Shown: piece after piece, positions 39,952 to 49,140 of the stretch | Layout: each line of letters starts with the position of its first letter | Position numbering within the stretch: position 1 is the stretch's first letter | Origin: CAWCBG01 sp963793845 | Lineage (GTDB): Bacteria; Acidobacteriota; Terriglobia; Terriglobales; Acidobacteriaceae | Direction of reading: 5' to 3' | DNA: 64,000 nt | Assembly (NCBI GenBank): GCA_963793845.1 | Contig: CAWCBG010000002.1 | Coordinates: 186,001 to 250,000 of the forward strand | The notes under the pieces: generated by a model | Database searches by the model: none | Seen by the model: only the letters and a program-made list of their open reading frames with translations | What the model was told of the DNA's origin: nothing | Position numbers and translations under genes: made by a program

Positions 39952-41013
39952 TCAATATAGGGACGGGCCGGCGGCAACGCGCTGCAGGTCAGCTGTGACC
40001 ATCATCTGACATAATTCCTGTAGCGAGGTCTTGGGCTCCCATCCCAGTTCGCGTCTGGCCTTCTCAGCGCTGCCAATCAGCACCTCTACTTCCGCGGGGC
40101 GATAGAACTTGGGATTTATTCGAACGATGACCTTACCTGTGGCCGGGTCGATGCCCTGTTCCTTTTCGGCTGAGCCTTTCCATGCAATTTCGATTCCGGC
40201 AGCTTTCCCTGCTAGCCTGACGAAATCACGCACGGACGCATTATGTCCGGTTGCCAGAACAAACACGTCCGGCTCGTCCGCTTGCAGCATGCGCCACATC
40301 CCGTCGACGTATTCCCTGGCGAATCCCCAATCGCGCTTGGCATCGAGATTTCCAAGATCCAGGACCTCGCGCTGACCCAGTTTTATACGAGCGATGCCAT
40401 CGCTGATTTTGCGGGTAACGAACTCCAGCCCGCGCAGCGGCGATTCGTGATTGAAAAGAATTCCGCTGACGCCGAAAATGCCGTACGACTCGCGGTAGTT
40501 AATGGTCATCCAGTGCGCGTAGAGCTTGGCTACGCCGTAAGGACTACGAGGATAGAAGGGCGTATCTTCCGTCTGCGGAACGGCTCGCACCTTACCAAAC
40601 ATTTCTGAAGTCGACGCCTGGTAGAAGCGGATCTTGGGATTTACAATGCGGATCGCTTCCAGAAGGTGCAAGGCGCCAACCCCCGTGATTTCAGCTGTCG
40701 TCACAGGCTGGTCAAAGGACAAACCGACGAAGCTCTGCGCCGCCAGGTTGTAGACCTCGGTAGCCTCGGTTCGCTCCAGCAACCGGATTCCTGCTCCGAA
40801 GTCCGTCAGGTCATGCTCCACGAGATGGAGATTAGGGTGATCGTGGATTCCGAGAGAAGCGACCCTCCAGAAATTCGCCGAACTGGTTCGGCGGAACGTT
40901 CCATATACCGTGTAACCCTTGTTGAGGAGCAGTTCCGCAAGGTAGGCGCCGTCCTGGCCTGTTACCCCAGTAACTAGTGCTTTCTTCCCATTTCCAGATT
41001 CGTGCAGGTTCAA
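39952..41013 (-). CDS. gmd: GDP-mannose 4,6-dehydratase
   Basis: A 353-aa enzyme that makes GDP-4-keto-6-deoxy-D-mannose, a precursor of GDP-rhamnose, GDP-fucose and related sugars. The Rossmann signature ALVTGVTGQDGAYLAELLLN (residues ~12-31) is the usual Gmd opening. Also present are the catalytic Thr/Ser region YQASTSEMFGKV, YxxxK in PYGVAKLYAHW, and FNHESPLRGLEFVTRKI, which is highly diagnostic. The start appears to be TTG, with a weak ribosome-binding site. It is transcribed with the reductase immediately downstream. Confidence 0.94.
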   Translation of the reverse strand: MNLHESGNGKKALVTGVTGQDGAYLAELLLNKGYTVYGTFRRTSSANFWRVASLGIHDHPNLHLVEHDLTDFGAGIRLLERTEATEVYNLAAQSFVGLSFDQPVTTAEITGVGALHLLEAIRIVNPKIRFYQASTSEMFGKVRAVPQTEDTPFYPRSPYGVAKLYAHWMTINYRESYGIFGVSGILFNHESPLRGLEFVTRKISDGIARIKLGQREVLDLGNLDAKRDWGFAREYVDGMWRMLQADEPDVFVLATGHNASVRDFVRLAGKAAGIEIAWKGSAEKEQGIDPATGKVIVRINPKFYRPAEVEVLIGSAEKARRELGWEPKTSLQELCQMMVTADLQRVAAGPSLY

Positions 41014-41255
41014 AGGTCACCACTAACGCGGCACGCCGCAAGTTCAGATTTTTGTGACTACCTACCTTGATACTACGTCTTGCGCTGTTTTGTCATCCTT
41101 CGATCGTTTACTGCACCCCAGGACACGGGCAGTCACGCCCAAGTTCAGTATCGACAAGTCGTTTTGACGATCCTGGTTGCCAGTGTCTCAGGAAGGCGTT
41201 CCGGTTCGTAAGTAAGCCACACATATCAGGGAGGCGGAGACATCCCCCTCAGATT

Positions 41256-41281
41256 GAGGGGACGGTAATTCCCGTCCCCTC
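41256..41281 (-). terminator. Hairpin after the PEP-CTERM gene at 41296
   Basis: GAGGGGACGG (41256-41265), loop TAATTC, CCGTCCCCTC (41272-41281) form a 10-bp perfect stem, starting 15 bases after the stop on the minus strand. There is no T-run beyond it. Confidence 0.6.
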
Positions 41282-41295
41282 TGTCATAGCATTGT

Positions 41296-41946
41296 CTACG
41301 AACAGCGCTTCCGCTGCGACCACACAGCGAGAAGGCCGGTCCCAAGGAGCAGCAGCGCACCAGGCTCAGGCGTGATGAACAGGAACTCCTGATCTCCATA
41401 GCTGCTGTGGGCATCGACAGGAGTTAGGATTTCCAGACCTGAAACGTTTACCGTAGACGGGTCGACGTTCTGGGCAAGGTCGTACCAATACGCGGGTCCG
41501 AGCGTGCCAACCGGCCCTGCTCCCGGCATCACGGAAGGACTGAAGATTTCCCAGACTGCCCAATTGATGTTGCCCCACTCAACGGGGTTGGCGTCGGTCA
41601 TCTGGCGCAATAGGAAGGCAGCCTCGGCGTACTCCGTGTAGTCGCCGAAGCGAGTATTGCTCAGGTCTGCGCTTGACGCCGGTGTGACGTTGCCGAGCCA
41701 TGTGTCTCCGACCGCCGAGGCGTGATAAAAGTCATCGCACATCATGGCGAAGGATTCGCCACCGTCGATCGAGATGTAATAAGGGTAGGTGTACTCTCCA
41801 TTTTGATTGTTGCCGCTGACGGCGGCGAAGTGTGCGGAAACCACGCCGGCGGTGGCGGTAACCGCGGTGAACACCAGACTGACAATGAGAACCAATATGA
41901 GAAAAAGAACTTCTCCAACATTGAATTTGTGTTGACCGATAGACAT
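41296..41946 (-). CDS. PEP-CTERM sorting-domain protein behind a sigma-54-like promoter
   Basis: A 216-aa exported protein read from the ATG with CAGGAGGA upstream. A signal peptide covers roughly residues 1-35 (VLFLILVLIVSLVFTAVTATAG). The mature part begins VVSAHFAAVSGNNQNGEYTYP and has GNINWAVWEIFSPSVMPGAG, similar to the PEP-CTERM protein at 23147. The tail is ITPEPGALLLLGTGLLAVWS then QRKRCS, with a terminal cysteine-containing basic cluster. It lies between the sugar-nucleotide genes and the exosortase block. A well-matched -24/-12 element lies 222 bases upstream of the start. Confidence 0.88.
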   Translation of the reverse strand: MSIGQHKFNVGEVLFLILVLIVSLVFTAVTATAGVVSAHFAAVSGNNQNGEYTYPYYISIDGGESFAMMCDDFYHASAVGDTWLGNVTPASSADLSNTRFGDYTEYAEAAFLLRQMTDANPVEWGNINWAVWEIFSPSVMPGAGPVGTLGPAYWYDLAQNVDPSTVNVSGLEILTPVDAHSSYGDQEFLFITPEPGALLLLGTGLLAVWSQRKRCS

Positions 41947-42442
41947 TGCTGCATCCTCCTGCGAGCGCTTCACAAGGCTCACGACCAACCGGTCGGTCGT
42001 GGACCCTTGATTTGCCGGGTGAATGCGGAGGTGATCGACAGCTCACGCCGATCTAGTCCGGTCACCCGGCTTCGGCGGAACAGCGTCTGACAGCTTCTTT
42101 AGGAACTGCGGATCTAAAGGTCAAAGCTGGCAGCGACCAATGGAGGAGGACTTACGACGATAGGAACGTGCAACCCACCTGCCATCGCTGAGTCCAACTC
42201 TCAGCGTGTATTCAATTGATTCCTAGGCATCATGCCGCCGATGGAAGACAGGACGGGACAAGATATATGCAAACTGTTGCATTAGGTGTGGAAATGTGCG
42301 GGCAGGTTGCTGAGGAATGGGAGAATGATTCCCAAAACAGAACCTAGATGCTTCGCCGGCTCAGGCCCCGCGTCGAACGCGCAATCGACGACGCAGAAAA
42401 AATGCTGGTCTTGAAGGCCAGCGCATGTCTCGAGCCGGATTC
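41947..42442. other. 496-base region upstream of the PEP-CTERM gene
   Basis: It holds the sigma-54-like element (42168-42184) and a long 5' untranslated region for the PEP-CTERM gene. No gene is convincing here. Confidence 0.5.
42168..42184 (-). promoter_or_regulatory. Sigma-54 (-24/-12) promoter candidate
   Basis: Read on the minus strand the sequence is TGGCAG-GTGGG-TTGCAC, against the consensus TGGCAC-N5-TTGCA/T. The invariant GG and GC are exactly 12 bases apart. Transcription would start near 42158, giving an untranslated leader of about 210 bases. PEP-CTERM genes in exopolysaccharide-producing bacteria are known to be controlled by RpoN with the PrsK/PrsR system, which is not encoded in this window. 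Confidence 0.65.
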
Positions 42443-43162
42443 CTAGGGATGACCGAGGGCGCGCAGCCGTTGCGTGGCCAATTGTCCGCTCGGGCCGGTC
42501 GGACTTTCTTTCTGCATCTGCTGATAGAGCTTAGCGGCTTCGCCTGGTTGCTGCGTGCTCTCGTACAGCGATGCCAACTGGAATTGTGCTGTGGCCTTGC
42601 CAACTGACATTGTCGGGTGATCGATCAAGTCCTTGTAAATTGCAATAGCCTGCTGGGCGCGATTGGTGTCTGCGTAGAGCGACGCCAATGCAAGTTTCGC
42701 CAGACTGGCGGGCTCCTTGTGGCGGCTGTCGGTAACCTCTCTCAACTGCTTTTCCGCTTGGGCCGCATCGCCCAGGTCACGGAAGGTCAGTCCCTCAAAG
42801 TACCTTGCCAGCGTTCCTGACTCGGTAAACGAATACTTGTCGGCGATGCGGGCGAATTCCGCGTTGGCAGTTTTGGCTCGCTCCTGGGCGGAGGCAAAGC
42901 TCAAGACGTCGGGAGTTGCAGGCGTGCCTTCCGGGCGAATCGGCGCCGAATACTTGCTGATAGCAGCAGCGAGTTCCTGACGGGCCTGCTGGTCACGGTA
43001 GTTATTGAACGCCCAGCCACCGAGCAATAGCCCGACAAGGGCCACCAACACAATACCGGCTATGATTAGCTTGGAACGGTGCTCGACGGCCCATGAAATA
43101 GTGTCGACGGTGGTTTCTGCGAATGCATTCTGTTTAAGTTGATGTCGAGTATAACTACGCAC
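42443..43162 (-). CDS. Membrane-anchored TPR protein (YfgM-like)
   Basis: A 239-aa protein started at a GTG preceded by AAGGA with 6-base spacing; an upstream TTG adds eight residues. One transmembrane helix (KLIIAGIVLVALVGLLLGGW, ~33-52) follows a short cytoplasmic tail, and the rest is helical with TPR repeats (FAGLTF-type pairs such as GTLARYFEGLTFRDLGDAAQ, SLAKLALASLYADTNRAQQA and ATAQFQLASLYESTQQPGE). The architecture resembles YfgM/TPR_21 ancillary proteins of the envelope. It is close downstream of the large TPR lipoprotein gene. Confidence 0.8.
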   Translation of the reverse strand: MRSYTRHQLKQNAFAETTVDTISWAVEHRSKLIIAGIVLVALVGLLLGGWAFNNYRDQQARQELAAAISKYSAPIRPEGTPATPDVLSFASAQERAKTANAEFARIADKYSFTESGTLARYFEGLTFRDLGDAAQAEKQLREVTDSRHKEPASLAKLALASLYADTNRAQQAIAIYKDLIDHPTMSVGKATAQFQLASLYESTQQPGEAAKLYQQMQKESPTGPSGQLATQRLRALGHP

Positions 43163-43312
43163 GGATGTCCTTAGTCGATTTGCCAACAGGGTGGAAAGAA
43201 ACCTAAGTTTATCAGCCCTCGGATTCGAGGGTCAAACACAGCCATATTCGTGGGCGAGCATAACTCTCCCACCGCCACGCCGCGGACCCGGTTTGTGCAG
43301 TTCCTGATTCGT

Positions 43313-45604
43313 CTATTGATGCTGGAGGGAGGCGAGTGTTTGTTGCGCCGACTCCGCATCCGAACCCTTCAGATTCAAGGAAAGAGCCTTTTGCAGCTCG
43401 CTCTTGGCCCGAGTCTTATCCCCAGCTCCATTCAACGCCATGCCGAGGTGATATCGGAACTCCGCATTGACCGGATTCTGTTTGATAGCGTCTTCCAGCA
43501 AAGAAACCGACAGGGCGTAGTTGCCTTTCAGGTACTGAATCCAAGCTAAGGTGTCGTTAATGGACGCCATGTCAGGGGCTTGTTGCTTGGCCTGTGTCGC
43601 CAGGGTGAGAGCCTCGTCCAGATTCTTGTTCTGCAGAGCGTAGACCCAAGCGACGTCATTGGCGGCGACAGGATCGTTCGGATTCAGGTTCAACGCCACC
43701 TGGTAGTACTTCAGCGCCGAGGGCAAATCGTTCTTGGCGAGGTACACGTTCCCGACGTTCGTATTCAGCAGACCAGACTTGGGTTGGAGCGCGAGCGCTT
43801 GCTGGTAGACGCTCAAGGCCCCATCCAAATTGCCCGTAACCTCGTACACCTTACCCAATTGCAAGTACGGGGGGATCTGCTTGGGATCGAGTTGAATCGC
43901 CTTCTGCAGTTCGGCAGCAGCCTGATCGTATTTCTTCACGTTGGCCAGCGCGGAAGCATAGATGAAATGGGCGGGCGCACGATTAGGGTTGGCCGTTGCA
44001 TACTGCGCTGCCAGTTGCAAGGCCCGATCCGGCTGTTTAATGCCAAAGAGCATACTGACGTAGTCGCTCATGGCGGAATCGTATTGCGGATTTATCTTCA
44101 GAGCGGCTTGAAACTCTTTCTCGGTTTCTGGAATCTTTTTCTGGCCAAAGTAGGCGAAGGCTTTGTTGAGCGGGATAGAGGGGTCGTTGGGCGCGGCTTT
44201 TTCTACAATATCCAACTCGTCCAAAGCCTCTTTGTAATTCTTGGCACCGAGTTCGACAGTGGCTAAAATGTAGTGAGCCTGAAGGTTGTTTGGATTCAGT
44301 TTCAGCAAACGGCCACAATATTCCCGGGCGGTATCGAAGTCGCGAGAATCCCGGTAGGTTTCGGCGAGCGCCAGAAGGGTGAGTTGATTGTCCGGTTGGC
44401 GCTTGATGACTTCCTGAAATTCACTTTTGGCGCCGGCGAGATCGCCGGACTGTCGGAGCACCTGTCCCAAAACGAAGTGGGCCTGAGGATTCTCGGGCGC
44501 ATCCTTGATCGCCCCCCGGAGTTCCGTGATGGCCTCCTGTGTCTTTCCTTGAATGGCCAGCAGCCGCGCGTGCATAACGCGGGTGCCAATGTCGTTCGGC
44601 TTGTCCTTAAGCATCTGGTCATTCAGCTTGGTTGCCTGGTCAACCTGACCTGTGTCGAGTAACACCTCAACCAGTTTGGCCTTCACCTCATCGGTCTTGC
44701 CCTTCAGCCCCTCTCCCCGCTCATATTCTTTGATCGCCGCCTGCGGATTCCGTGAGGCGATGTAAAAATCGCCGATCGCGAGGGCGACATCAGCCGAATT
44801 CGGCTGCGAGTCACGCAGTTGCTGGAGAACCTTATTGGAATCGTCTTGGCGCTTCTGGAAGAGAAGCAGGCCCGCCAGCCGAAGATAATTGGCTGGCGCA
44901 TCAGGATTATTTTTGACCGCCTCGCGCAATACCTGCTCGGCCTTGTCGGGCTGCTTTTGCAATTGGTAGTAGCTGGCCAGGTTGGCGTAAGCCTGTTGAC
45001 TCTTCGGATCGATGGTGATGGCCTGTCGGAAATCGCTCTCGGCCTCGGGGAACTTCTTCAGATCGGCATTCAAAACCCCGCGGTTGAGGTAAGCGCCAGC
45101 ATCCTTGGGTTGCAACTCGATAACCTTGGTGTACTGCTCGATGGCCTCCTGGGCGCGACCCTGTGCGAACAAGACGGTCCCTAATAAGCGGTATCCGTCG
45201 GGACTCTTGGGGTCATGTTCGATGATGTAACGGGCTTGCTCTTCGGCCTTCTGGTATCCCTCGGGCCTCCGGCTGAGCACATAGATGTTTCCCAACTCAG
45301 CGCGTGCCTTGAAATTGTTGGGATCCAGTTCGACGGCGGTATTGAGGTTCCTGAAGCCTTCCTGCCAGTTTTGGGTGGCGAGCATCGCGCTTCCCAATTC
45401 GTAGTATGCCTGGGCGAACTTCGGGTCAATCTGCAACGCCTTCTTGAATTGAATTATGGCGGCATCATACTGCTTTTTTTCCATGTACTTCTCGCCGCTC
45501 TCGAGGTACTTGCGTTTGGCCGCCTCGGGATTGCGATGACAACCGGCGAGCCCCAGCGCGAGCAGGGCAGCTAAAAGTAATAAGACGATGTAGCGAGTCC
45601 GCAT
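43313..45604 (-). CDS. TPR-repeat lipoprotein of the exosortase/PEP-CTERM locus (PrsT-like)
   Basis: A 763-aa protein. The start is at the ATG with CAGGAGA upstream, giving a lipoprotein signal peptide: MRTRYIVLLLLAALLALGLA then GC (lipobox LAGC, lipidated Cys ~22). The remainder is an almost continuous array of tetratricopeptide repeats, with units such as YDAAIIQFKKALQIDPKFA, QAYYELGSAMLATQNWQEG and SALKYYQVALNLNPNDPVAA. Long TPR lipoproteins are typical members of XrtA/PEP-CTERM exopolysaccharide loci (PrsT). A scaffold role for polysaccharide assembly or export at the outer membrane is probable. An overlong frame upstream lacks coding character and is rejected. Confidence 0.9.
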   Translation of the reverse strand: MRTRYIVLLLLAALLALGLAGCHRNPEAAKRKYLESGEKYMEKKQYDAAIIQFKKALQIDPKFAQAYYELGSAMLATQNWQEGFRNLNTAVELDPNNFKARAELGNIYVLSRRPEGYQKAEEQARYIIEHDPKSPDGYRLLGTVLFAQGRAQEAIEQYTKVIELQPKDAGAYLNRGVLNADLKKFPEAESDFRQAITIDPKSQQAYANLASYYQLQKQPDKAEQVLREAVKNNPDAPANYLRLAGLLLFQKRQDDSNKVLQQLRDSQPNSADVALAIGDFYIASRNPQAAIKEYERGEGLKGKTDEVKAKLVEVLLDTGQVDQATKLNDQMLKDKPNDIGTRVMHARLLAIQGKTQEAITELRGAIKDAPENPQAHFVLGQVLRQSGDLAGAKSEFQEVIKRQPDNQLTLLALAETYRDSRDFDTAREYCGRLLKLNPNNLQAHYILATVELGAKNYKEALDELDIVEKAAPNDPSIPLNKAFAYFGQKKIPETEKEFQAALKINPQYDSAMSDYVSMLFGIKQPDRALQLAAQYATANPNRAPAHFIYASALANVKKYDQAAAELQKAIQLDPKQIPPYLQLGKVYEVTGNLDGALSVYQQALALQPKSGLLNTNVGNVYLAKNDLPSALKYYQVALNLNPNDPVAANDVAWVYALQNKNLDEALTLATQAKQQAPDMASINDTLAWIQYLKGNYALSVSLLEDAIKQNPVNAEFRYHLGMALNGAGDKTRAKSELQKALSLNLKGSDAESAQQTLASLQHQ

Positions 45605-45618
45605 GAACTTCTCCTGGG

Positions 45619-46260
45619 TCACCGAGGAATAATCTGATCGACGTCCGTCGTAATCTGCTGGGCGAAAGCAATCGCACGGGAACGCGCAACATCCTCGTCG
45701 CCCCCGACAATGGGCTCCGTGATGCGAATCAGCGCGGCATCGGTGCGGTTGAGTTTCAGCGCATCGTACACTAAATAGAACTTGCCCCAGTACTCGCTGG
45801 CGATGATCCGGCCATGGGCCTGGTACCAGTACAGCACCAACTCCTGTTCCAGCCCTTTGCGAATAATGTAAAGATTTACCGGTGCCTTGCGCCCATCCGG
45901 CAAGGACATCTGGTAGATACCAACCTTCGATGGTTGCCATCCGGCGCCGGGCAGACAGTTCTTCGGCGAATGAATGGTGGCCCCGGTGCGCTGGGTTCGA
46001 AAGTATGCAATGAAGAGGCCGAGTTCACCTTGATCCGGGGAAGCATAAAACCGATTCAAAGTGTCACTAGCGCCCAGCACCTCGAGCGTTTTGGCGTCGA
46101 GAGGAATGTCGGCAGCCATGCTGTATCCGGCCACCTGCCGGGGAAAGTCAGACAAAGGTTTCGCAATCGGGGTGGCTTCGCCGTGTGAGAGAAACCCCAT
46201 GCCCGCGACGGCTGCCAGAAGGACAGCAATCATGCACCAGTAACGTGCGCCAGTTTTCAT
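45619..46260 (-). CDS. epsI: EpsI family protein
   Basis: A 213-aa protein with one N-terminal membrane segment (WCMIAVLLAAVAGMGFL) and a periplasmic DUF3485/EpsI domain. Diagnostic elements are FYASPDQGELGLFIAYFRTQ and the RTGATIHSPKNCLPGAGW block. In many systems this domain is fused to the C-terminus of the exosortase or encoded next to it, as here. The ATG overlaps the exosortase stop by 4 bases. It is thought to assist the sorting or polysaccharide machinery; no enzyme activity is established. Confidence 0.9.
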   Translation of the reverse strand: MKTGARYWCMIAVLLAAVAGMGFLSHGEATPIAKPLSDFPRQVAGYSMAADIPLDAKTLEVLGASDTLNRFYASPDQGELGLFIAYFRTQRTGATIHSPKNCLPGAGWQPSKVGIYQMSLPDGRKAPVNLYIIRKGLEQELVLYWYQAHGRIIASEYWGKFYLVYDALKLNRTDAALIRITEPIVGGDEDVARSRAIAFAQQITTDVDQIIPR

Positions 46261-47246
46261 GCGCCCACCTCAGCTTTGTTCTTGCTGATGCCGTCGTCGG
46301 GCGGCATCCAGCCAAATTTCTTCCGGATGGCCACAGAGAGGCTATGTAAAGCGAGGAACAATGCCGTGGCGATCACGAAAATGACCCATCCCGAGAACTC
46401 ATGCATGAAGCCTTCAGCAGCCTGGGGTCCGATGTAATTCGCCATTAGGGCAGTGATCATGACGCGGGTTCCATTGCTGATAATGGCCAGCGGCACCATG
46501 GCGATAACCAAGATCCACCGCACCAGCGTGCTGCGCTCTGCTAGATATCCGTACCCGGCAGCGAGTGCCAGCAGTGACATCAGGGAGCGAATCCCGCTGC
46601 ACGCCTCCACTACCTCCAGCCTCATGTTCGGCATGATCAACACGTTCCCTTCGCGCATGATGGGAAACAGGTTGAGCATTTCCAGAGTCGAGGTCGCGAA
46701 ACGCGATGCGATAAATTGGAGCGGGAAGACTATTTCGTTATAAATCAGTGCCGGAATCGGGATGGCGAACAGCAAGAACGCCAACGGGAATGCCAATGCC
46801 CGCAGCAGAGCCCCGCCGGCAAAATACACGATCAGACCGCAGATCGTAAACACGATCGAGATGCGGGCGAGAAACAACTCAGCACCAAGGCTGCCCAGGA
46901 ACAGCAATCCCAGCGACAGGATCACGATCACCATACCCCACCACGACGGGCGGCGCTGCACCTGGCTCAACTTGTCACGCTTCTGCCAGATTATAAATGC
47001 CGACAACAGCGGCACCAGGAAGCCATGGGAATAGTTGGAGTCGTTGTACCATTGGGAAATCAGGCGGGCAAGAACCGGGGCATACAGGGCTATCAGGACG
47101 GCACATAACAACAGTCCTGGCCAGCCGAACGGCTTGACGGTCTGCCACGCGACTAGAAGTTTGGGAGGAGACTTCTCCTCCGCGACGAGCGGCTTGCCCG
47201 GCGGATTAAGAGTTGTCCCCGTCGGTTCGGTGTCAGTCAGAGCCAC
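46257..47246 (-). CDS. Exosortase
   Basis: A 329-aa polytopic membrane cysteine protease/transpeptidase that recognises PEP-CTERM tails. The catalytic triad of the family is visible: Cys216 in EVVEACSGIRSL, Arg261 in SNGTRVMIT and His282 in MHEFSGWVIF. About eight hydrophobic segments span the length (for example GLLLCAVLIALYAPVLARL, VFTICGLIVYFAGG and FLLFAIPIPALIY). The substrates probably include the five PEP-CTERM proteins in the window. It is translationally coupled to EpsI and precedes the TPR lipoprotein. The subtype (XrtA or other) cannot be fixed without profile searches. Confidence 0.93.
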   Translation of the reverse strand: MALTDTEPTGTTLNPPGKPLVAEEKSPPKLLVAWQTVKPFGWPGLLLCAVLIALYAPVLARLISQWYNDSNYSHGFLVPLLSAFIIWQKRDKLSQVQRRPSWWGMVIVILSLGLLFLGSLGAELFLARISIVFTICGLIVYFAGGALLRALAFPLAFLLFAIPIPALIYNEIVFPLQFIASRFATSTLEMLNLFPIMREGNVLIMPNMRLEVVEACSGIRSLMSLLALAAGYGYLAERSTLVRWILVIAMVPLAIISNGTRVMITALMANYIGPQAAEGFMHEFSGWVIFVIATALFLALHSLSVAIRKKFGWMPPDDGISKNKAEVGA

Positions 47247-47577
47247 GTTTTCTGCCGCTCCCTATTCAGCGATTTGCAAGAAGTGCCTCGCGGCTATGTG
47301 CATTTGTTTGGCCGAGGAAGCGTTCCTAAGCTTACAACACAACTAATTCAAAATCCAGCCGTTCTGGACGACTACGCGAGGCGTGCCATATCCCATTACG
47401 GGTCGAAAGTGCAGGATCTTGCACATTCGGGATAGCTAATTGCTCATAGCTAGAGGCAGCAGTAGCCTAGGACTGCCTTGCACCCTCCTGACATAGGAGC
47501 AGCTCAAGGGAATCTGCGTAAGGCTGCCTGAGGCTTAGACGTCGGCCCCGACCTCCTCGATAGAGCGCCCGCGGCCG
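47247..47577. other. 331-base region upstream of the exosortase gene
   Basis: This is presumably the exosortase promoter region. A weak -24/-12-like string, CGGCCA-AACAA-ATGCAC, occurs at 47314-47298 on the minus strand with correct spacing but only moderate match. No gene or repeat is seen. Confidence 0.35.
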
Positions 47578-48903
47578 CTAAAGGCGAACAATCTTGTCCG
47601 ATTGGAATCCCTTCATGGCATTTCGGGTGTCGACAATTAGTTTAGCCGACCCGAGAAGTCCTTTGTAATCAAATTTTGAGTGGTCGGTGATGATAACCAC
47701 ACAGTCTGCCAGCGGTGCCAATGCGACCAGGTCCTCCGATTCCAGGTAAATGCCGTCGAGGCGCAAGCTGGAGACGTAAGGGTCGCTATAGGTTATCTTC
47801 GCCCCGCGCTTTTTGAGCAGCAGAATCACATCCAGCGCCGGAGACTCGCGCATATCGTCGATATTTCGCTTGTAGGCCACGCCAGCCACGTGGATATGGG
47901 AACCTTTCACAGCTTTCGCCTGTTCGTTTAGCGCCTGCTGTACCTTATCGGCAACAAAATGGGGCATGCTGCCATTGATGTATCCGGCTAACTCGATAAA
48001 CCGGGCCTCGATCCCCGACTGCTTCGTCTTCCACGAAAGGTAAAACGGATCAATCGGAATACAGTGCCCGCCCAACCCGGGACCGGGGTAAAAAGGCATG
48101 AACCCAAAGGGCTTGGTCGCCGCTGCGTCAATCACTTCCCAGACGTTGATGCCCATCCCATCGCACATCAGAGCCATTTCATTGACCAGACCTATGTTGA
48201 TCATGCGAAAGGTGTTTTCCAGCAATTTGACCATCTCCGCCACGCGCGTATTACTAACTGGAACGACAGTATCGAGAGCCTGGGAGAAGAAGAGTTGCCC
48301 CATTTCCGTGCATGCCGGGGTGATGCCCCCCACTACCTTCGGAGTGTTAGAGGTTTGGTAGACGGGGTTGCCCGGATCGACACGTTCGGGCGAGAAGCAC
48401 AGGAAGAAATCCTTTCCCACCTTAAGTCCGCTCTTCTCGAAGGTGGGTAGCAGCAACTCGTCGGTCGTGCCCGGATATGTGGTCGATTCCAGAATAACCA
48501 ATAGTCCAGGGTGAAAATACTTGGCAACCTCTTCAGCCGCGGAGACGATATAGCTCATGTCCGGATCTTTGGTCTTCCGCAGCGGTGTTGGCACGCAGAT
48601 GTTCAGAGTGTCCAGCTCGCGGATGATATCGAAGTTCGCGGTGGCGTGAAGGACCTTCTTGCCGACAAGCCCTGCTAATTCGCCCGCGGATACGTCCTGT
48701 ACGTACGATTCGCCGCGGTTCAGCTGGTCGACTCTTGACTGCTGAACATCGATACCTGTAACCATAAACCCAGCCTTGGCGAACTCGACCGCCAGCGGAA
48801 GGCCAACATAGCCCAGGCCGACGATCCCCACTTTGGCAGTTCTCGTCTCGATTTTTTCTCTCAGCGCCACGAACGCATCCAGAGACTTCTCTGCAACCTG
48901 CAT
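47578..48903 (-). CDS. Nucleotide-sugar dehydrogenase (WecC/WbpA type)
   Basis: A 441-aa NAD-dependent enzyme that oxidises C6 of a UDP-hexose, most likely UDP-GlcNAc or UDP-ManNAc, to the uronic acid. The N-terminal dinucleotide site is KVGIVGLGYVGLPLAVEFA (residues ~24-42). The central domain has CFSPERVDPGNP and the Lys of RVAEMVKLLENTFRMINIG. The catalytic Cys is in GGHCIPIDPFY, and the C-terminal domain has VAYKRNIDDMRESPALDVI. Its length and the SPERVDPG motif favour the UDP-HexNAc branch over UDP-glucose dehydrogenase. The product is a building block for exopolysaccharide. Confidence 0.93.
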   Translation of the reverse strand: MQVAEKSLDAFVALREKIETRTAKVGIVGLGYVGLPLAVEFAKAGFMVTGIDVQQSRVDQLNRGESYVQDVSAGELAGLVGKKVLHATANFDIIRELDTLNICVPTPLRKTKDPDMSYIVSAAEEVAKYFHPGLLVILESTTYPGTTDELLLPTFEKSGLKVGKDFFLCFSPERVDPGNPVYQTSNTPKVVGGITPACTEMGQLFFSQALDTVVPVSNTRVAEMVKLLENTFRMINIGLVNEMALMCDGMGINVWEVIDAAATKPFGFMPFYPGPGLGGHCIPIDPFYLSWKTKQSGIEARFIELAGYINGSMPHFVADKVQQALNEQAKAVKGSHIHVAGVAYKRNIDDMRESPALDVILLLKKRGAKITYSDPYVSSLRLDGIYLESEDLVALAPLADCVVIITDHSKFDYKGLLGSAKLIVDTRNAMKGFQSDKIVRL

Positions 48904-49140
48904 GATTACGGCCTCCAGTAACGGAACAACGCAGCTAACTCCAGCCGGTAGGAAGCTCCGGCACCAGTACAGCCCAAACTGGCTCAGATTTCGATTCTAT
49001 ACTGCCGAGGAGAGTCAAAATGGAAAGTCAATCGACTGATATCTTGCAAGTCCGTTGACGAGCACAATGCGCTGAGCTATTCTCAATTTGGGCATGCTAT
49101 CTCTGTCCGGCGAAGCCGTTAGAGCTTAGGAGTGTCGGCG

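Noticed and set aside
45605..45940. N-terminal extension of the TPR lipoprotein frame
   Set aside because: The extra 112 codons are Arg/Cys-rich nonsense overlapping epsI; the ATG at 45604 has a ribosome-binding site and yields a lipoprotein signal.
47281..47314. Sigma-54-like strings upstream of the exosortase gene
   Set aside because: AGGCAC...TTGCAA has its GG and GC two bases too close, and CGGCCA-N5-ATGCAC has correct spacing but a moderate match; neither is strong enough to call.
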